Positions 16,249 through 25,675 of a stretch of DNA of 64,000 nucleotides are shown one piece after another. The stretch covers positions 62,001 through 126,000 of the forward strand of contig JACRLN010000014.1 of NCBI GenBank assembly GCA_016215115.1, written 5' to 3'. The position numbers were made by a program, and so were the translations under genes. The stretch comes from Nitrospirota bacterium. GTDB lineage: Bacteria; Nitrospirota; Thermodesulfovibrionia; UBA6902. The first letter of the stretch is position 1, and each line of letters starts with the position of its first letter. The notes under the pieces were generated by a model, which saw nothing but the letters and a program-made list of their open reading frames with translations, searched no databases and was not told where the DNA came from.

Positions 16249-16328
16249 GGTTTCAAACACTCATAATTTTGAAATAGGAGGTTCACTAAGGAGATCAATA
16301 TAGAAGTAAATCTTGAGAAATTCTTAGA

Positions 16329-17222
16329 TTAAATCTGTGCAGCCATACCCGAAGCAACTTGCATAGTGACCGGTTCGGAAACAAACTCCCACGAGTCCCT
16401 GCACGAGAGTATCTTCTTAAGGAGTTTTATATGCAAAGTATGACCTGATTTATTTGCAATTATATGTCCATAGATAGGGTATCCTACTAATGAAATATCA
16501 CCGACGGCATCAAGTATCTTGTGTCTTACAAATTCATCCTTGAATCTCATCCTGTTTCCATTCAAAACTTCCGTTTCACCAAGGACAATTGCGTTATCCA
16601 ATGATCCCCCTTTTGCCAATCCTTTGGACCTTAACATCTCAACATCCCTTAAAAATCCAAAGGTCCTTGCCGGCGCAAGCTCTCTGGCGAAATTCATTGT
16701 TGTAATATCAATTCCGAGCTTTTGTTCTCCAAAAGCGGGATGTGTATAAAAGAGGCGATATGTTATTCTTGTGCCTTCATAAGGAGTAACTGCTATCTGA
16801 CTTGGTCCTTCCGAAACTACAATCGGTTCCAAAATCCTTAAAAAAGATTTAGCCTTTGCCTGTTTTGCTACCCCGGTTTCAATAAGCCTTTTAACGAACG
16901 GCAATGCGCTGCCATCCATTATCGGCACTTCAGGCCCGTCAAGTTCAACATATACATTATCTATGTTAAGACCTGAAAAAGCAGCCAACAGGTGTTCAAC
17001 AGTTCCAACCCTGACGCCTTCAGATGCCAGAGTGGTCGCAAAAGTCGTATCAACAACAGAAGCTACACCAGCTTTTATTCTGATATTCCCCTTATCAGTC
17101 CTGATAAATATTATGCCGGTATCACGCGGCGCGGGCTTAAGCCTCATATTAATGTCGTTTCCTGTATGAAGCCCCTTACCTGTAATGATGATTTCTTTAC
17201 TGATGGTATTCTGTAGTCTCAT
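16329..17222 (-). CDS. lpxC: UDP-3-O-acyl-N-acetylglucosamine deacetylase LpxC
   Basis: The 297-residue protein is a complete LpxC, the committed step of lipid A synthesis in the cytosol. It shows GKGLHTG near the start, VEHLLAAFSGLNIDNVYVEL with the first zinc His, GPEVPIMDGSALPFV, the zinc pair in RHKILDAVGD, and GHTLHIKLL at the end. Its presence shows that the host makes lipopolysaccharide. It is downstream of tldD on the same strand after a 196-base spacer that has no evident gene. Confidence 0.95.
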   Translation of the reverse strand: MRLQNTISKEIIITGKGLHTGNDINMRLKPAPRDTGIIFIRTDKGNIRIKAGVASVVDTTFATTLASEGVRVGTVEHLLAAFSGLNIDNVYVELDGPEVPIMDGSALPFVKRLIETGVAKQAKAKSFLRILEPIVVSEGPSQIAVTPYEGTRITYRLFYTHPAFGEQKLGIDITTMNFARELAPARTFGFLRDVEMLRSKGLAKGGSLDNAIVLGETEVLNGNRMRFKDEFVRHKILDAVGDISLVGYPIYGHIIANKSGHTLHIKLLKKILSCRDSWEFVSEPVTMQVASGMAAQI

Positions 17223-17418
17223 ATTTTATAAGAAAGCATGAAAATTTTATGTTTATTTATGTTCCAAACTGTCTCAGCCTTCCCTCCTGAACGAAAATAA
17301 TGATAAATCATGTACTTATTAGCAAATTAGATACCAAAGGAAGTTTATTTTAAAAACAAGGAGTTTGTATTTTTAGCTGTATCATAAATACATCTATTGT
17401 GTTTATATTACGCACAAT

Positions 17419-18810
17419 TTATACTTCTCCGCCAACAACAATCTCAGGAATTCTAACGGTCGGCATAGCATCAGAAATTGGAACGCCCTGCGCATCCTTA
17501 CCGCAAGTGCCTATGGAGAAGCCCAGGTCATTGCCTACCATATCAATTGATTTAAGTACTTCGGGGCCGTTTCCGATAAGTGTGGCCCCCCGCACAGGCT
17601 CTCCCACCTGACCTTTTTCAATTATATACCCTTCAGAAACTTCAAAAACAAATTCTCCTGTGACGGTATTTACCTGCCCACCACCCATTTTTTTTACAAA
17701 TAAACCTTTATCAACTGATCGTATTATTCCATCAGGGTCTCCATTACCAGGAGCAATAAAAGTATTGCTCATTCTCGGAATCGGCCTGTCTTTATAAGAC
17801 TGCCTTCTGCCATTCCCGGTGGAGGATATCCCCTCTTTCATTGCTGTTAATCTGTCGTACATATACCCTTTCAAAATCCCTTTTTCTACCAGAACGGTCC
17901 TTTGTGAAACAACGCCTTCATCATCAAATCTGAAGGACCCCCTTTTATTCGGTAATGTTGAATCATCAATAATAGTAATTAAAGGCGAAGCAATTTGTTG
18001 CCCTATTTTGTTTGTATACACGGACAGCCCCTGCTGTGCAAGATCCGCCTCTAACCCATGTCCAATCGCCTCGTGTATCATGGTCCCGCCGGCCTCGGCA
18101 GAGATTACAACCGGCATTCTTCCTCCCGGCGCTTTTCTGGCGCTTAACATATTTACTGCCTTTTGTGCGGCTGTAACAGCTATTTCCTCAAATAAATTTT
18201 CCTCAAAAAGCTCAAACCCTATAAGTCCGCCGACAGGCTCATATCCGGTTTGCAGGTTCCCGCCTTCAGAAGCAACTACCTGGATAAGTGCAAGTGTATA
18301 AATGCGTTCGTCTTCCGCTATAGTCCCATCTGAGGCTGCAATACAGATATTTTGAACAGAATCCCTGTAAATTACGGACACCTGTTTTATCTTCGGACTG
18401 ATGCCTTTTGCAGCCTTATTTGCATTTTCCAAAAGTAATATTTTCTTCTCTATTTCAACATCCTGAGGGTTGTACTTTATAGTAAAATCAACTGACGGCC
18501 TGACGCTCCTTAAATCCAATACTATGTCTCTTTCCCTCTTTTCCTTTACCGCGCTGCTGACAGCCCTGGCAATATTAATCAGAGAGTCTTCTGAAAAATC
18601 GTTGCTGTATGCATATGCTGATTTGTCACCGAAGATAACTCTGACGCCGACACCGGAATCAACGCCTGAGACAATTTTTTCAATCTTGTCATCTTCAAGC
18701 TGTATTGTCATCGGTCTTTCATGCCCGACAAATATATCTGCATAATCACCGCCGGTTGACAACGCTTTTCTGATAATTTTCGCTAAAAGTTCTTCAGGAA
18801 TTTTAATCAC
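17419..18810 (-). CDS. tldD: TldD-like zinc metalloprotease
   Basis: The 463-residue protein has the TldD signature HEAIGHGLEADLAQQGLSVY (HExxxH zinc motif) and a C-terminal GNDLGFSIGTCGKDAQGVP segment with the conserved Cys. TldD with TldE forms a heterodimeric protease that degrades unfolded peptides and matures some RiPPs such as microcin B17. No tldE/pmbA partner is next to it in the window. Length is close to that of E. coli TldD (481). Confidence 0.93.
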   Translation of the reverse strand: MIKIPEELLAKIIRKALSTGGDYADIFVGHERPMTIQLEDDKIEKIVSGVDSGVGVRVIFGDKSAYAYSNDFSEDSLINIARAVSSAVKEKRERDIVLDLRSVRPSVDFTIKYNPQDVEIEKKILLLENANKAAKGISPKIKQVSVIYRDSVQNICIAASDGTIAEDERIYTLALIQVVASEGGNLQTGYEPVGGLIGFELFEENLFEEIAVTAAQKAVNMLSARKAPGGRMPVVISAEAGGTMIHEAIGHGLEADLAQQGLSVYTNKIGQQIASPLITIIDDSTLPNKRGSFRFDDEGVVSQRTVLVEKGILKGYMYDRLTAMKEGISSTGNGRRQSYKDRPIPRMSNTFIAPGNGDPDGIIRSVDKGLFVKKMGGGQVNTVTGEFVFEVSEGYIIEKGQVGEPVRGATLIGNGPEVLKSIDMVGNDLGFSIGTCGKDAQGVPISDAMPTVRIPEIVVGGEV

Positions 18811-18883
18811 TTGAATCCTTGCCCCCTTGAATCCTTTCTGTTAATTTATTAAGCTTCTCATAATAGTCTGTATTTCTATAAGC

Positions 18884-18960
18884 GTCATTCCCGCATGTCT
18901 TTAGCGGGAATCCAGTAGTTCTTAGTCTCTGGATGCCCGATAAAAGTCCTCGGGCATGAC
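18884..18960. repeat. Palindromic GTCATTCCCG element, copy b
   Basis: Complete two-arm copy between tldD and the phosphorylase gene; left arm GTCATTCCCGC / GCGGGAATCCAG, right arm the CTGGATGCCCG / CGGGCATGAC variant. Confidence 0.85.
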
Positions 18961-19039
18961 GGACAACGGCAAACAGTTTGTAAATACTATTTTGAGACCA
19001 TTAATAATTGGTATTTATTTAACCTTAAAGGAGGGCAGC

Positions 19040-19828
19040 ATGTCAAAAACAGGTGTAATAGGCGGCAGTGGATTATACGAAATCAAAGGTCTTGTTTTAA
19101 AAAGCAGAAAAAAAATAACTACGCCTTTCGGCAAACCATCCGGTGAATACTTCATAGGTGAAATGGGTAATAAAGAAATCATCTTCCTGCCCCGTCACGG
19201 CAAGCGTCATAATATCCCTCCGCACATGATCAATTACAGGGCCAATATCTGGGGCTTTAAAAAATTCGGAGTTGAAAGAATCTTATCAATCAGCGCTGTC
19301 GGCGGGATCAAGAAAGGCTTGAAACCGGGTGATATTGTGCTTCTGGACCAGGTATTAGACATGACTAAAAACAGGAAGTCTACTTTTTATGACGGGAAAG
19401 AAGGTGTCGTTCATATAGACTTCACAGAGCCTTACTGCCCTGAGCTGCGTCAGATATTGTTAAAAGCTGGAAAACGCACAAGAGTCCCTGTAAAAAACGG
19501 CGGAACATACGCTGCTGTTGAAGGTCCGCGTCTTGAGAGTGCATCTGAAATAAAATCATTTGCAATCCTTGGCGGGGATGTTGTCGGCATGACAGGCATG
19601 CCTGAAGCCTCGCTTGCGAGAGAACTGGAAATATGCTATTCCGGTATATCTGTTGTCGCTAATTATGCAGCAGGCATCAGCAGGAATAAACTCACTGTAG
19701 CTGAAGTCATGGAAGCAATGAAGGCTTCTACTGAAAAGCTCAAGCTCCTGCTGCGTCAGACTTTTATGCTTATTCCCGAGAAAAGACGATGCCCGTGCAA
19801 AGAAGCGTTGAAAGAAGCGAAGATATGA
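19040..19828 (+). CDS. mtnP: S-methyl-5'-thioadenosine phosphorylase
   Basis: The start at 19040 follows AAGGAGGG (19027-19034); an upstream in-frame ATG at 18956 lies inside a repeat and is rejected. The 262-residue protein has GVIGGSGLY, the phosphate and base-binding FLPRHGKRHNIPPHMINYRA, SAVGGIKKGLKPGDIVL and MTGMPEASLARELEI of class II purine nucleoside phosphorylases. The NRKSTFYDG and GPRLESASEI segments fit MTAP more than PNP. It would convert MTA plus phosphate to adenine and methylthioribose-1-phosphate in methionine salvage. Confidence 0.88.
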   Translation: MSKTGVIGGSGLYEIKGLVLKSRKKITTPFGKPSGEYFIGEMGNKEIIFLPRHGKRHNIPPHMINYRANIWGFKKFGVERILSISAVGGIKKGLKPGDIVLLDQVLDMTKNRKSTFYDGKEGVVHIDFTEPYCPELRQILLKAGKRTRVPVKNGGTYAAVEGPRLESASEIKSFAILGGDVVGMTGMPEASLARELEICYSGISVVANYAAGISRNKLTVAEVMEAMKASTEKLKLLLRQTFMLIPEKRRCPCKEALKEAKI

Positions 19829-19878
19829 TCTTGCAATTCACTTATTGACACGAAACCAGCAAAAGTTTAAGCTATTAA

Positions 19879-20769
19879 ATGCTTGAATTTTCTCTGAAAA
19901 AACTCCGCTTCCTTAACTATTTTCTCGCTGCACTTATATTAATCGCCGTCCTTCTCCTCATCAGAGATACCGTCAGTTTTTCTCTGTTAAAAAAGGAACC
20001 ACCCGCCGCTGTTTCAAAAAATAAACTATCACGCCAAACAGCTATGGAAAAGAAAAACCTCATGCATTATTCGTCCATTCTTGAAAAAAATCCCTTTGGC
20101 TCTCCCATGTCGCTTCGTCCCATCGCTGTTTCACAGGCAGAAGGGAAAGAAACTCCTGATGTTTCTCTTTCAGACCTTATTCTCGTTGGGACCGCTGTTG
20201 GTTCCAATAATCTCAGTTACGCTATTTTCGAAAACAAAATACAGGCTCAAGGTCCACAGGAAATTTTTAAACTTGGAGAGAATGTATTTAATTACGGCAG
20301 GCTGAAAAAGATAGAAAAATCTTCTGTTGAAATAGAGCGAAACGCTTCAACATATACAGTTTCAATTCCGGACGTGATAAACACTACAGGCAATATCGCG
20401 GAGCGAACCGCTGAGACACAACAGTCATCTTTCGCCAAACAAATTGGTGAAAGGGAATATATTATCGACAGCCGGAAAATCCAGAAATCTCTGGAAAATC
20501 CCGAGCAGATACTGACTCACGCAAGGCTATTGCCGAATATAAAAGACGGCCGGCAGGAAGGGTTCACAGTAAGTGAAGTAGTACCGGGAGGGATTTACCA
20601 AAGCCTTGGTTTGAGAAACGGCGATATATTGTTAAAGATAAACGGACTTGAAATCTCAAACCCTGAAGTGGCAATACAGGCAATGTCTGCATTGAAAGGG
20701 ATGAATAACGTCGACCTTGATATAATAAGAAACGGTAAAAATATTTCAATGAGTTACAGGATAAGGTAA
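19879..20769 (+). CDS. gspC: Type II secretion inner-membrane protein GspC
   Basis: The 296-residue protein has one N-terminal transmembrane helix (about 15-36, YFLAALILIAVLLLI), a periplasmic HR domain (DLILVGTAVGSNNLSYAIFE ... FKLGENVF) and a C-terminal PDZ domain (VVPGGIYQSLGLRNGDILLK). GspC links the inner-membrane platform to the secretin GspD and helps choose substrates. It opens the gsp set; gspD follows after a 208-base space filled by a palindromic repeat. Confidence 0.9.
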   Translation: MLEFSLKKLRFLNYFLAALILIAVLLLIRDTVSFSLLKKEPPAAVSKNKLSRQTAMEKKNLMHYSSILEKNPFGSPMSLRPIAVSQAEGKETPDVSLSDLILVGTAVGSNNLSYAIFENKIQAQGPQEIFKLGENVFNYGRLKKIEKSSVEIERNASTYTVSIPDVINTTGNIAERTAETQQSSFAKQIGEREYIIDSRKIQKSLENPEQILTHARLLPNIKDGRQEGFTVSEVVPGGIYQSLGLRNGDILLKINGLEISNPEVAIQAMSALKGMNNVDLDIIRNGKNISMSYRIR

Positions 20770-20803
20770 TAATTAGAAGTTCATGAATAAAGTCACATTG
20801 TTT

Positions 20804-20889
20804 GTCATTCCCGCAGTCAGTAAGCGGGAATCCAGAAGCAGTTGATTTGAAAGAATACTGGATTCCCGATAAAAAACTTCGGGAATGAC
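20804..20889. repeat. Palindromic GTCATTCCCG element, copy c
   Basis: Complete two-arm copy between gspC and gspD: GTCATTCCCGC...GCGGGAATCCAG, about 25 bp, CTGGATTCCCGA...TCGGGAATGAC. Could form a strong hairpin in the gsp transcript. Confidence 0.9.
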
Positions 20890-20977
20890 AACTCAGATAT
20901 ACGAGACCCTATTCGCAATAAAATATGTCGCTATGTATAATTGTTCATTGCTCATTAAATTATGAAAGGCATGTTAC

Positions 20978-22906
20978 ATGAAAACTTTTAAAATATTATG
21001 TCTCATTTCCCTGCTCTCTGTAGTTATTTCGTTCTACCCTTCCCTCTCCTTTTCTGAAGATAAAAAATTAAGCGGGAATATAGCCTTCAATTTCATTGAT
21101 GTTGAAATACCTGCCGTTATAAAATTTATAAGTGAAATAACAGGGATTAATTTCATTTTTGACGAAAGAATCAAAGGAAAAATTACCATCATAGCCCCGG
21201 CAAAATTATCTATAGACGATTCATTCTCTCTCTTTACCTCCGTACTGAACCTTAAAGGCTATACCATTATCCAATCAGGGCCCAGGACCTATAAAATCAT
21301 CCCTTCTTCTCAGGCAAAAGAAGAAGGAAAGATCTCAACAGATGAGAAAATCCAGGTCAATGAAGCATATATAACAAAACTTATACCTACCCAGCATATA
21401 AAGGCTGAAGATGCAATACAATTCCTCCGTCCTGTTGTCTCAAGAGACGGGCATATATCCGCCTTTGGCCCGGGGAATCTTCTGCTTGTAGTTGATTCTG
21501 CCGTGAATATGGAGAAAATCATATCTATTCTTAAATTAATAGACCAGCCCTCTGCGCAGGAAGAACAGACGAAGATAAACGTTTACTTTCTCGAAAACGC
21601 AGACGCAACAGACCTTGCAAAAGTGCTTGAAGGAATCCTCAAAAACCTGCAGACAAGTTATAAAACACAACGGGACAAGCAAAAACCCGTACCTGAAGTG
21701 GTCCCGGTGCTCAGTATTACACCTGACAAGACAACCAACTCTCTAATTATAGTTGCACCACCGTCTGACTATGAAAATATTGTCCAGGTTATAAAGACCC
21801 TTGACAGGAGGAGAAAGCAGGTATTTGTCGAGGCCATGATCATTGAGGCTTCAATAGACAAACTCAAAGAACTTGGAACAAAATGGAGGGCCACGGCAAG
21901 CCGCAACGGTTTACCTGTCGTAATTGGCGGGTTCGGGAATGTAAGCACAAATACATTGCTCTCTATTATTAACGGCCTTACAGGATTTTCAGTAGGCGGA
22001 ATGGGCAATTTTCTTGATATACCTGTAACATCGATTACTCCAAGCGGAACAATTTCTACTCAGAATCTCACATCTCCGGGGTTTGCAGCGCTTTTCAGCC
22101 TGAACGATTTTAAAGACTCAATTAATGTCCTCTCAACTCCGCAGATACTTACATCTGATAATAAAGAGGCTGAAATAATAGTTGGTGAGAATGTACCTTT
22201 CATATCAAAAAGAGAACGGGACATAACCACCACCAATACAGTTTTAAGTTCAATAGAAAGAAAAGATGTCGGGATAACTCTCAGGCTTACACCTCAGATA
22301 ACAGAGGGAGATTATGTAAAGCTCGATATATATCAGGAGATATCAGCTCTAAAAGACGCCACTGAAAGCATTATTATATCAGTAGGACCCACAACAACCA
22401 AACGCTCAACTAAGACTTCTGTTGTTGTTAAAGACGGACGCACAGTCGTCATCGGCGGCTTGATGCAGGAAAGGGATGAGGAAAGCATTACAAAGATGCC
22501 GTTACTGGGGGACATACCGGTTATGGGATGGCTCTTCAAGTCTAAAAATGTTTCAAAGAACAAGACAAACCTCCTCGTCTTCCTTTCACCGCATATTGTC
22601 AAGGAATCAGATGAACTGTCAAAGATAACAGAGGAAAAGCACAGGGAATTTGCTGCAAGGGAAAAGCTATATATCGAGGGCGAGCTCATGGTGAAATTCA
22701 GAGACAATATTTCAAAAGAGAGGTCCCTGGAGATCATAGCGCAAAAGGGGGCTTCGGTAAAAAAATATCTGGAAGGTATAAATGCTTATCATATTGCTCT
22801 TAAACCCGGACAGGAAGTAGAAGCCGCGGTTCAGGAATTTTCATCTCTTCCAGAGGTTCTTTACGCAGAACCGAATTATAAAGTTAAAATACAAAATGCA
22901 AAATGA
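20978..22906 (+). CDS. gspD: Type II secretion secretin GspD with extra C-terminal domain
   Basis: The 642-residue protein has a signal peptide (to SFSE, about 27), N-domains N0-N3 (FNFIDVEIPAVIKFISEITG; ITKLIPTQHIKAEDAIQFLR; NVYFLENADATDLAKVLEG) and the secretin core with VGENVPFISKRE and VVIGGLMQERDEE. It forms the outer-membrane pore. Unusually, after the core (about residue 565) comes a 76-residue domain: GELMVKFRDNISKERSLEII, then EGINAYHIAL and LPEVLYAEPNYKV. This is the pattern of the N-terminal prodomain of subtilases such as fervidolysin. It replaces the pilotin-binding S-domain usually found there. Its stop codon overlaps the gspE start. Confidence 0.93.
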   Translation: MKTFKILCLISLLSVVISFYPSLSFSEDKKLSGNIAFNFIDVEIPAVIKFISEITGINFIFDERIKGKITIIAPAKLSIDDSFSLFTSVLNLKGYTIIQSGPRTYKIIPSSQAKEEGKISTDEKIQVNEAYITKLIPTQHIKAEDAIQFLRPVVSRDGHISAFGPGNLLLVVDSAVNMEKIISILKLIDQPSAQEEQTKINVYFLENADATDLAKVLEGILKNLQTSYKTQRDKQKPVPEVVPVLSITPDKTTNSLIIVAPPSDYENIVQVIKTLDRRRKQVFVEAMIIEASIDKLKELGTKWRATASRNGLPVVIGGFGNVSTNTLLSIINGLTGFSVGGMGNFLDIPVTSITPSGTISTQNLTSPGFAALFSLNDFKDSINVLSTPQILTSDNKEAEIIVGENVPFISKRERDITTTNTVLSSIERKDVGITLRLTPQITEGDYVKLDIYQEISALKDATESIIISVGPTTTKRSTKTSVVVKDGRTVVIGGLMQERDEESITKMPLLGDIPVMGWLFKSKNVSKNKTNLLVFLSPHIVKESDELSKITEEKHREFAAREKLYIEGELMVKFRDNISKERSLEIIAQKGASVKKYLEGINAYHIALKPGQEVEAAVQEFSSLPEVLYAEPNYKVKIQNAK

Positions 22907-24419
22907 TAAAATTGACACTATCAAAGACGATGAAATAGAATTCTCCCTGTTACAGAACCTCCCCCTTTCCTTTGTAAAAGGCAACGTCCTGCTGCCGCTG
23001 CGAAGTCAGGATGGAGAGCTTATAGCCGCTGTTTCCGGCAACCGCGGGCTCCTGGCGCTTAGGGACCTGGCAAGAAGCCTCGACCTGAAACCACATCCGG
23101 TCCTGGCAGAAGAAAAAGTTATCATTGACGCCATCAATCGCATCTATAGTCAGACCAGCAGGGTGAATGAAGTAATGGGCGATATTAAAGGCGAAGACCT
23201 TTCCATGATCGCAACCGAGTTTGAATCACCTAAGGACCTGCTCGAACTGACTGAAGAGGCGCCTATAATTCGATTGCTGAATGCCCTTTTAATGGAAGCA
23301 GTAAGGGAAAAGGCAAGCGATATACATGTTGAACCATACGAAAAAGGGCTTGATGTAAGATACAGGGTAGATGGTATTTTACGAAAGGTGCTGAGTCCCC
23401 CAAGGATAATTCAGGAAGCCTTAATATCAAGAATAAAGATACTTGCCAGTCTTGACATTGCTGAGAAAAGACTTCCACAGGACGGACGCATAAAGCTCCT
23501 TATAGGCGGCAAAGACATTGATATCAGAGTTTCCATAATACCAACTGCTCTCGGTGAAAGGGCGGTACTCAGACTGCTTGACAGGCGGGCAGGTGTTTTG
23601 AATCTTGAAATGCTTGGACTTTCAGATGAAATATTAACTTCATTCAAAGATTCCCTTTCAAGACAAAACGGGATTATACTCGTAACAGGTCCTACCGGCT
23701 CAGGCAAAACCACTACCCTTTATGCCGCTCTCCTCAGACTCAATACAGAAGAAAGGAACATCATTACAGTAGAAGACCCTGTTGAATACCAGCTTAGCGG
23801 CATAGGACAGATGCAGGTAAACCCGAGGATAGGATTAACATTTGCAGCAGGACTGCGTTCTATTTTGAGACAGGACCCTGACATAATGATGGTGGGAGAG
23901 ATAAGAGACCTCGAAACCGCAGAGATCGCCGTTCACGCATCACTTACAGGTCATCTGGTCCTCAGCACCCTGCATACAAACGATGCTCCGAGCGCTTTAA
24001 CGAGATTGATAGATATGGGTATAGAGCCGTTCCTTGCAGCATCATCACTTGTATGTGTTCTGGCCCAAAGATTGGTGAGAGTGATCTGTCCTCATTGCAG
24101 GGAATCATATACGCCGTCAAAGCAGGAAACAGACTATCTCGGAGTCGATCCTCTGCCTGCCATTCTCTATCGCGGGAAAGGCTGTGAAAAATGTCTCGGC
24201 AAGGGTTATCTCGGCAGGACCGGGATCTATGAATTTCTCGAAATTACGCCTGAGGTACGGACCATGATCTCAGAAAGAAAAGACGCACAGGCCATAAGGA
24301 CATCGGCAATCAGATCAGGATTTAAAACTTTGCAGAGAAACGCAATAGATAAAATTCTAAAAGGTATTACAACAATAGAAGAAGTTTTAAGAGTTACGCA
24401 GAAGGACAGTGATGTTTAG
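22896..24419 (+). CDS. gspE: Type II secretion ATPase GspE
   Basis: The 507-residue protein has the N1E/N2E region (DEIEFSLLQNLPLSFVKGNV), Walker A GPTGSGKTTTLYA, the Asp and His boxes, Walker B DPDIMMVGEIRDLETAEIAV and a four-Cys zinc site (CPHC ... CEKC) before GRTGIYEFLEI. It is the cytoplasmic motor of the secretion system. The ATG at 22896 overlaps gspD by 11 bases, so translation is coupled. Confidence 0.95.
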   Translation: MQNDKIDTIKDDEIEFSLLQNLPLSFVKGNVLLPLRSQDGELIAAVSGNRGLLALRDLARSLDLKPHPVLAEEKVIIDAINRIYSQTSRVNEVMGDIKGEDLSMIATEFESPKDLLELTEEAPIIRLLNALLMEAVREKASDIHVEPYEKGLDVRYRVDGILRKVLSPPRIIQEALISRIKILASLDIAEKRLPQDGRIKLLIGGKDIDIRVSIIPTALGERAVLRLLDRRAGVLNLEMLGLSDEILTSFKDSLSRQNGIILVTGPTGSGKTTTLYAALLRLNTEERNIITVEDPVEYQLSGIGQMQVNPRIGLTFAAGLRSILRQDPDIMMVGEIRDLETAEIAVHASLTGHLVLSTLHTNDAPSALTRLIDMGIEPFLAASSLVCVLAQRLVRVICPHCRESYTPSKQETDYLGVDPLPAILYRGKGCEKCLGKGYLGRTGIYEFLEITPEVRTMISERKDAQAIRTSAIRSGFKTLQRNAIDKILKGITTIEEVLRVTQKDSDV

Positions 24420-24468
24420 CAGTCAGCGGTCAGTTTGCTGAGAGCTGAAAGCTGAGAGCTGAAAGCTT
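24420..24468. repeat. Heptamer micro-array (GCTGARA) between gspE and gspF
   Basis: GCTGAGA, GCTGAAA, GCTGAGA, GCTGAAA in tandem after a TCAGCGG TCAGTTT half, filling the space between stop of gspE and start of gspF. Confidence 0.85.
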
Positions 24469-24473
24469 AAATC

Positions 24474-25646
24474 ATGCCAATCTTTAAATATCGCGGATAT
24501 AACAGTGAAGGACTTGAAACCAAGGGCGTTATCGAAGCCGACGGTCAAAAAGACGCCGCTGTAAAGATAAAATCAAAAGGCATCTTTCCAAAGGAGATTT
24601 CCGGCACCATAACAAAGCAGACATTATTATCGAGTAAATTATCCCCTCTCATTCTCGCAAGCATCACAAGACGCCTCTCAACGTTATTGGCTTCCGGAGT
24701 TCCTCTTACAGAAGCTATTGGAGCGTTATCATCAGAGCAGAAAGGGACCTGGAAGAATATACTGATAGACTTAAAAGAGCGGCTGTCCGCAGGCGCATCC
24801 CTTGCGCGTGCCATGCAGTCATATCCTGAGATCTTTCCTGATTTTTATACAGGCATGATCGCAGCAGGGGAAAGCAGCGGGAAATTAACAGAGGTTCTAC
24901 TGAAGCTCGCAGACTTTCTTGAAAGTGAGAGCACTATTAAAAGTAAGGTCAGGACCGCGCTTATATATCCCATTTTTATGGCATCTGTCAGCATACTTAT
25001 ACTGACCTTTCTTTTTACCTTTGTCATACCGAAGATAACAAAGATATTCGAGGATACATCATCCTCCCTGCCCTTCATAACAGTGATCCTCATCTGGATA
25101 AGTAATGTGTTTAAAAATTTCTGGTGGCTGCTGCTTTTACTTGCTGCAGGTGTTGTGATGTTATACAGATGGGTCAGGAAGAACAAAAAAGAGATGATTG
25201 ACAGTATCCTGCTTAAAGACCCGACAGGCATTCTCATGGGACTTTATATGCTCCGTTTCAGCATGACAATGGGTTTTCTCCTTTCAGGCGGGCTTCCCAT
25301 ATTAAAATCAATGCAGTTGACTGCAAAGGCAACAGGTAATGTTGTTCTGGAAAACAGGATAATGTCAGCTCAAAATCTGGTCTCACAGGGAGCAAAACTG
25401 TCATCCAGCCTCGAAGACTTCCCTCCGACACTTTTACAGATCATCTCTACCGGAGAGCAAACAGGAAGGCTTTCAGAAGTTTTAATAAAGACCGCCGAAT
25501 CTTATGAATCAGAGTTTGAAAGAAAACTTCAGGGAGTGATCGGTCTCCTTGAGCCGGTTCTCATATTATCAATGGGACTGATAGTCGGATTTATTGTTGT
25601 GGCAGTCCTCCTGCCTATATTTGAACTGAATCAGGTTATGAGGTAG
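24474..25646 (+). CDS. gspF: Type II secretion inner-membrane platform protein GspF
   Basis: The 390-residue protein has the usual PIFKYRGYNSEGLETKGVIE start, two T2SSF domains (TRRLSTLLASGVPLTEAIGA and FSMTMGFLLSGGLPILKSMQ) and three transmembrane helices (about 170-195, 215-240, 365-385). It is the polytopic platform protein contacting GspE and GspL. The heptamer array upstream leaves only a weak ribosome binding site (AAAGCTTAAATC). Confidence 0.94.
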   Translation: MPIFKYRGYNSEGLETKGVIEADGQKDAAVKIKSKGIFPKEISGTITKQTLLSSKLSPLILASITRRLSTLLASGVPLTEAIGALSSEQKGTWKNILIDLKERLSAGASLARAMQSYPEIFPDFYTGMIAAGESSGKLTEVLLKLADFLESESTIKSKVRTALIYPIFMASVSILILTFLFTFVIPKITKIFEDTSSSLPFITVILIWISNVFKNFWWLLLLLAAGVVMLYRWVRKNKKEMIDSILLKDPTGILMGLYMLRFSMTMGFLLSGGLPILKSMQLTAKATGNVVLENRIMSAQNLVSQGAKLSSSLEDFPPTLLQIISTGEQTGRLSEVLIKTAESYESEFERKLQGVIGLLEPVLILSMGLIVGFIVVAVLLPIFELNQVMR

Positions 25647-25675
25647 TAAAGTCAGCGGGCTTCTTATTCGATAAA

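Noticed and set aside
17262-17285. CTGTCTCAGCCTTCC upstream of lpxC as a remnant of the MITE-like element at 50783
   Set aside because: Only about nine bases match the element end and there is no second arm.
18956-19039. Longer N-terminus for the MTA phosphorylase from ATG 18956
   Set aside because: The ATG lies in the end of a palindromic repeat; a strong ribosome binding site and the conserved start are at 19040.
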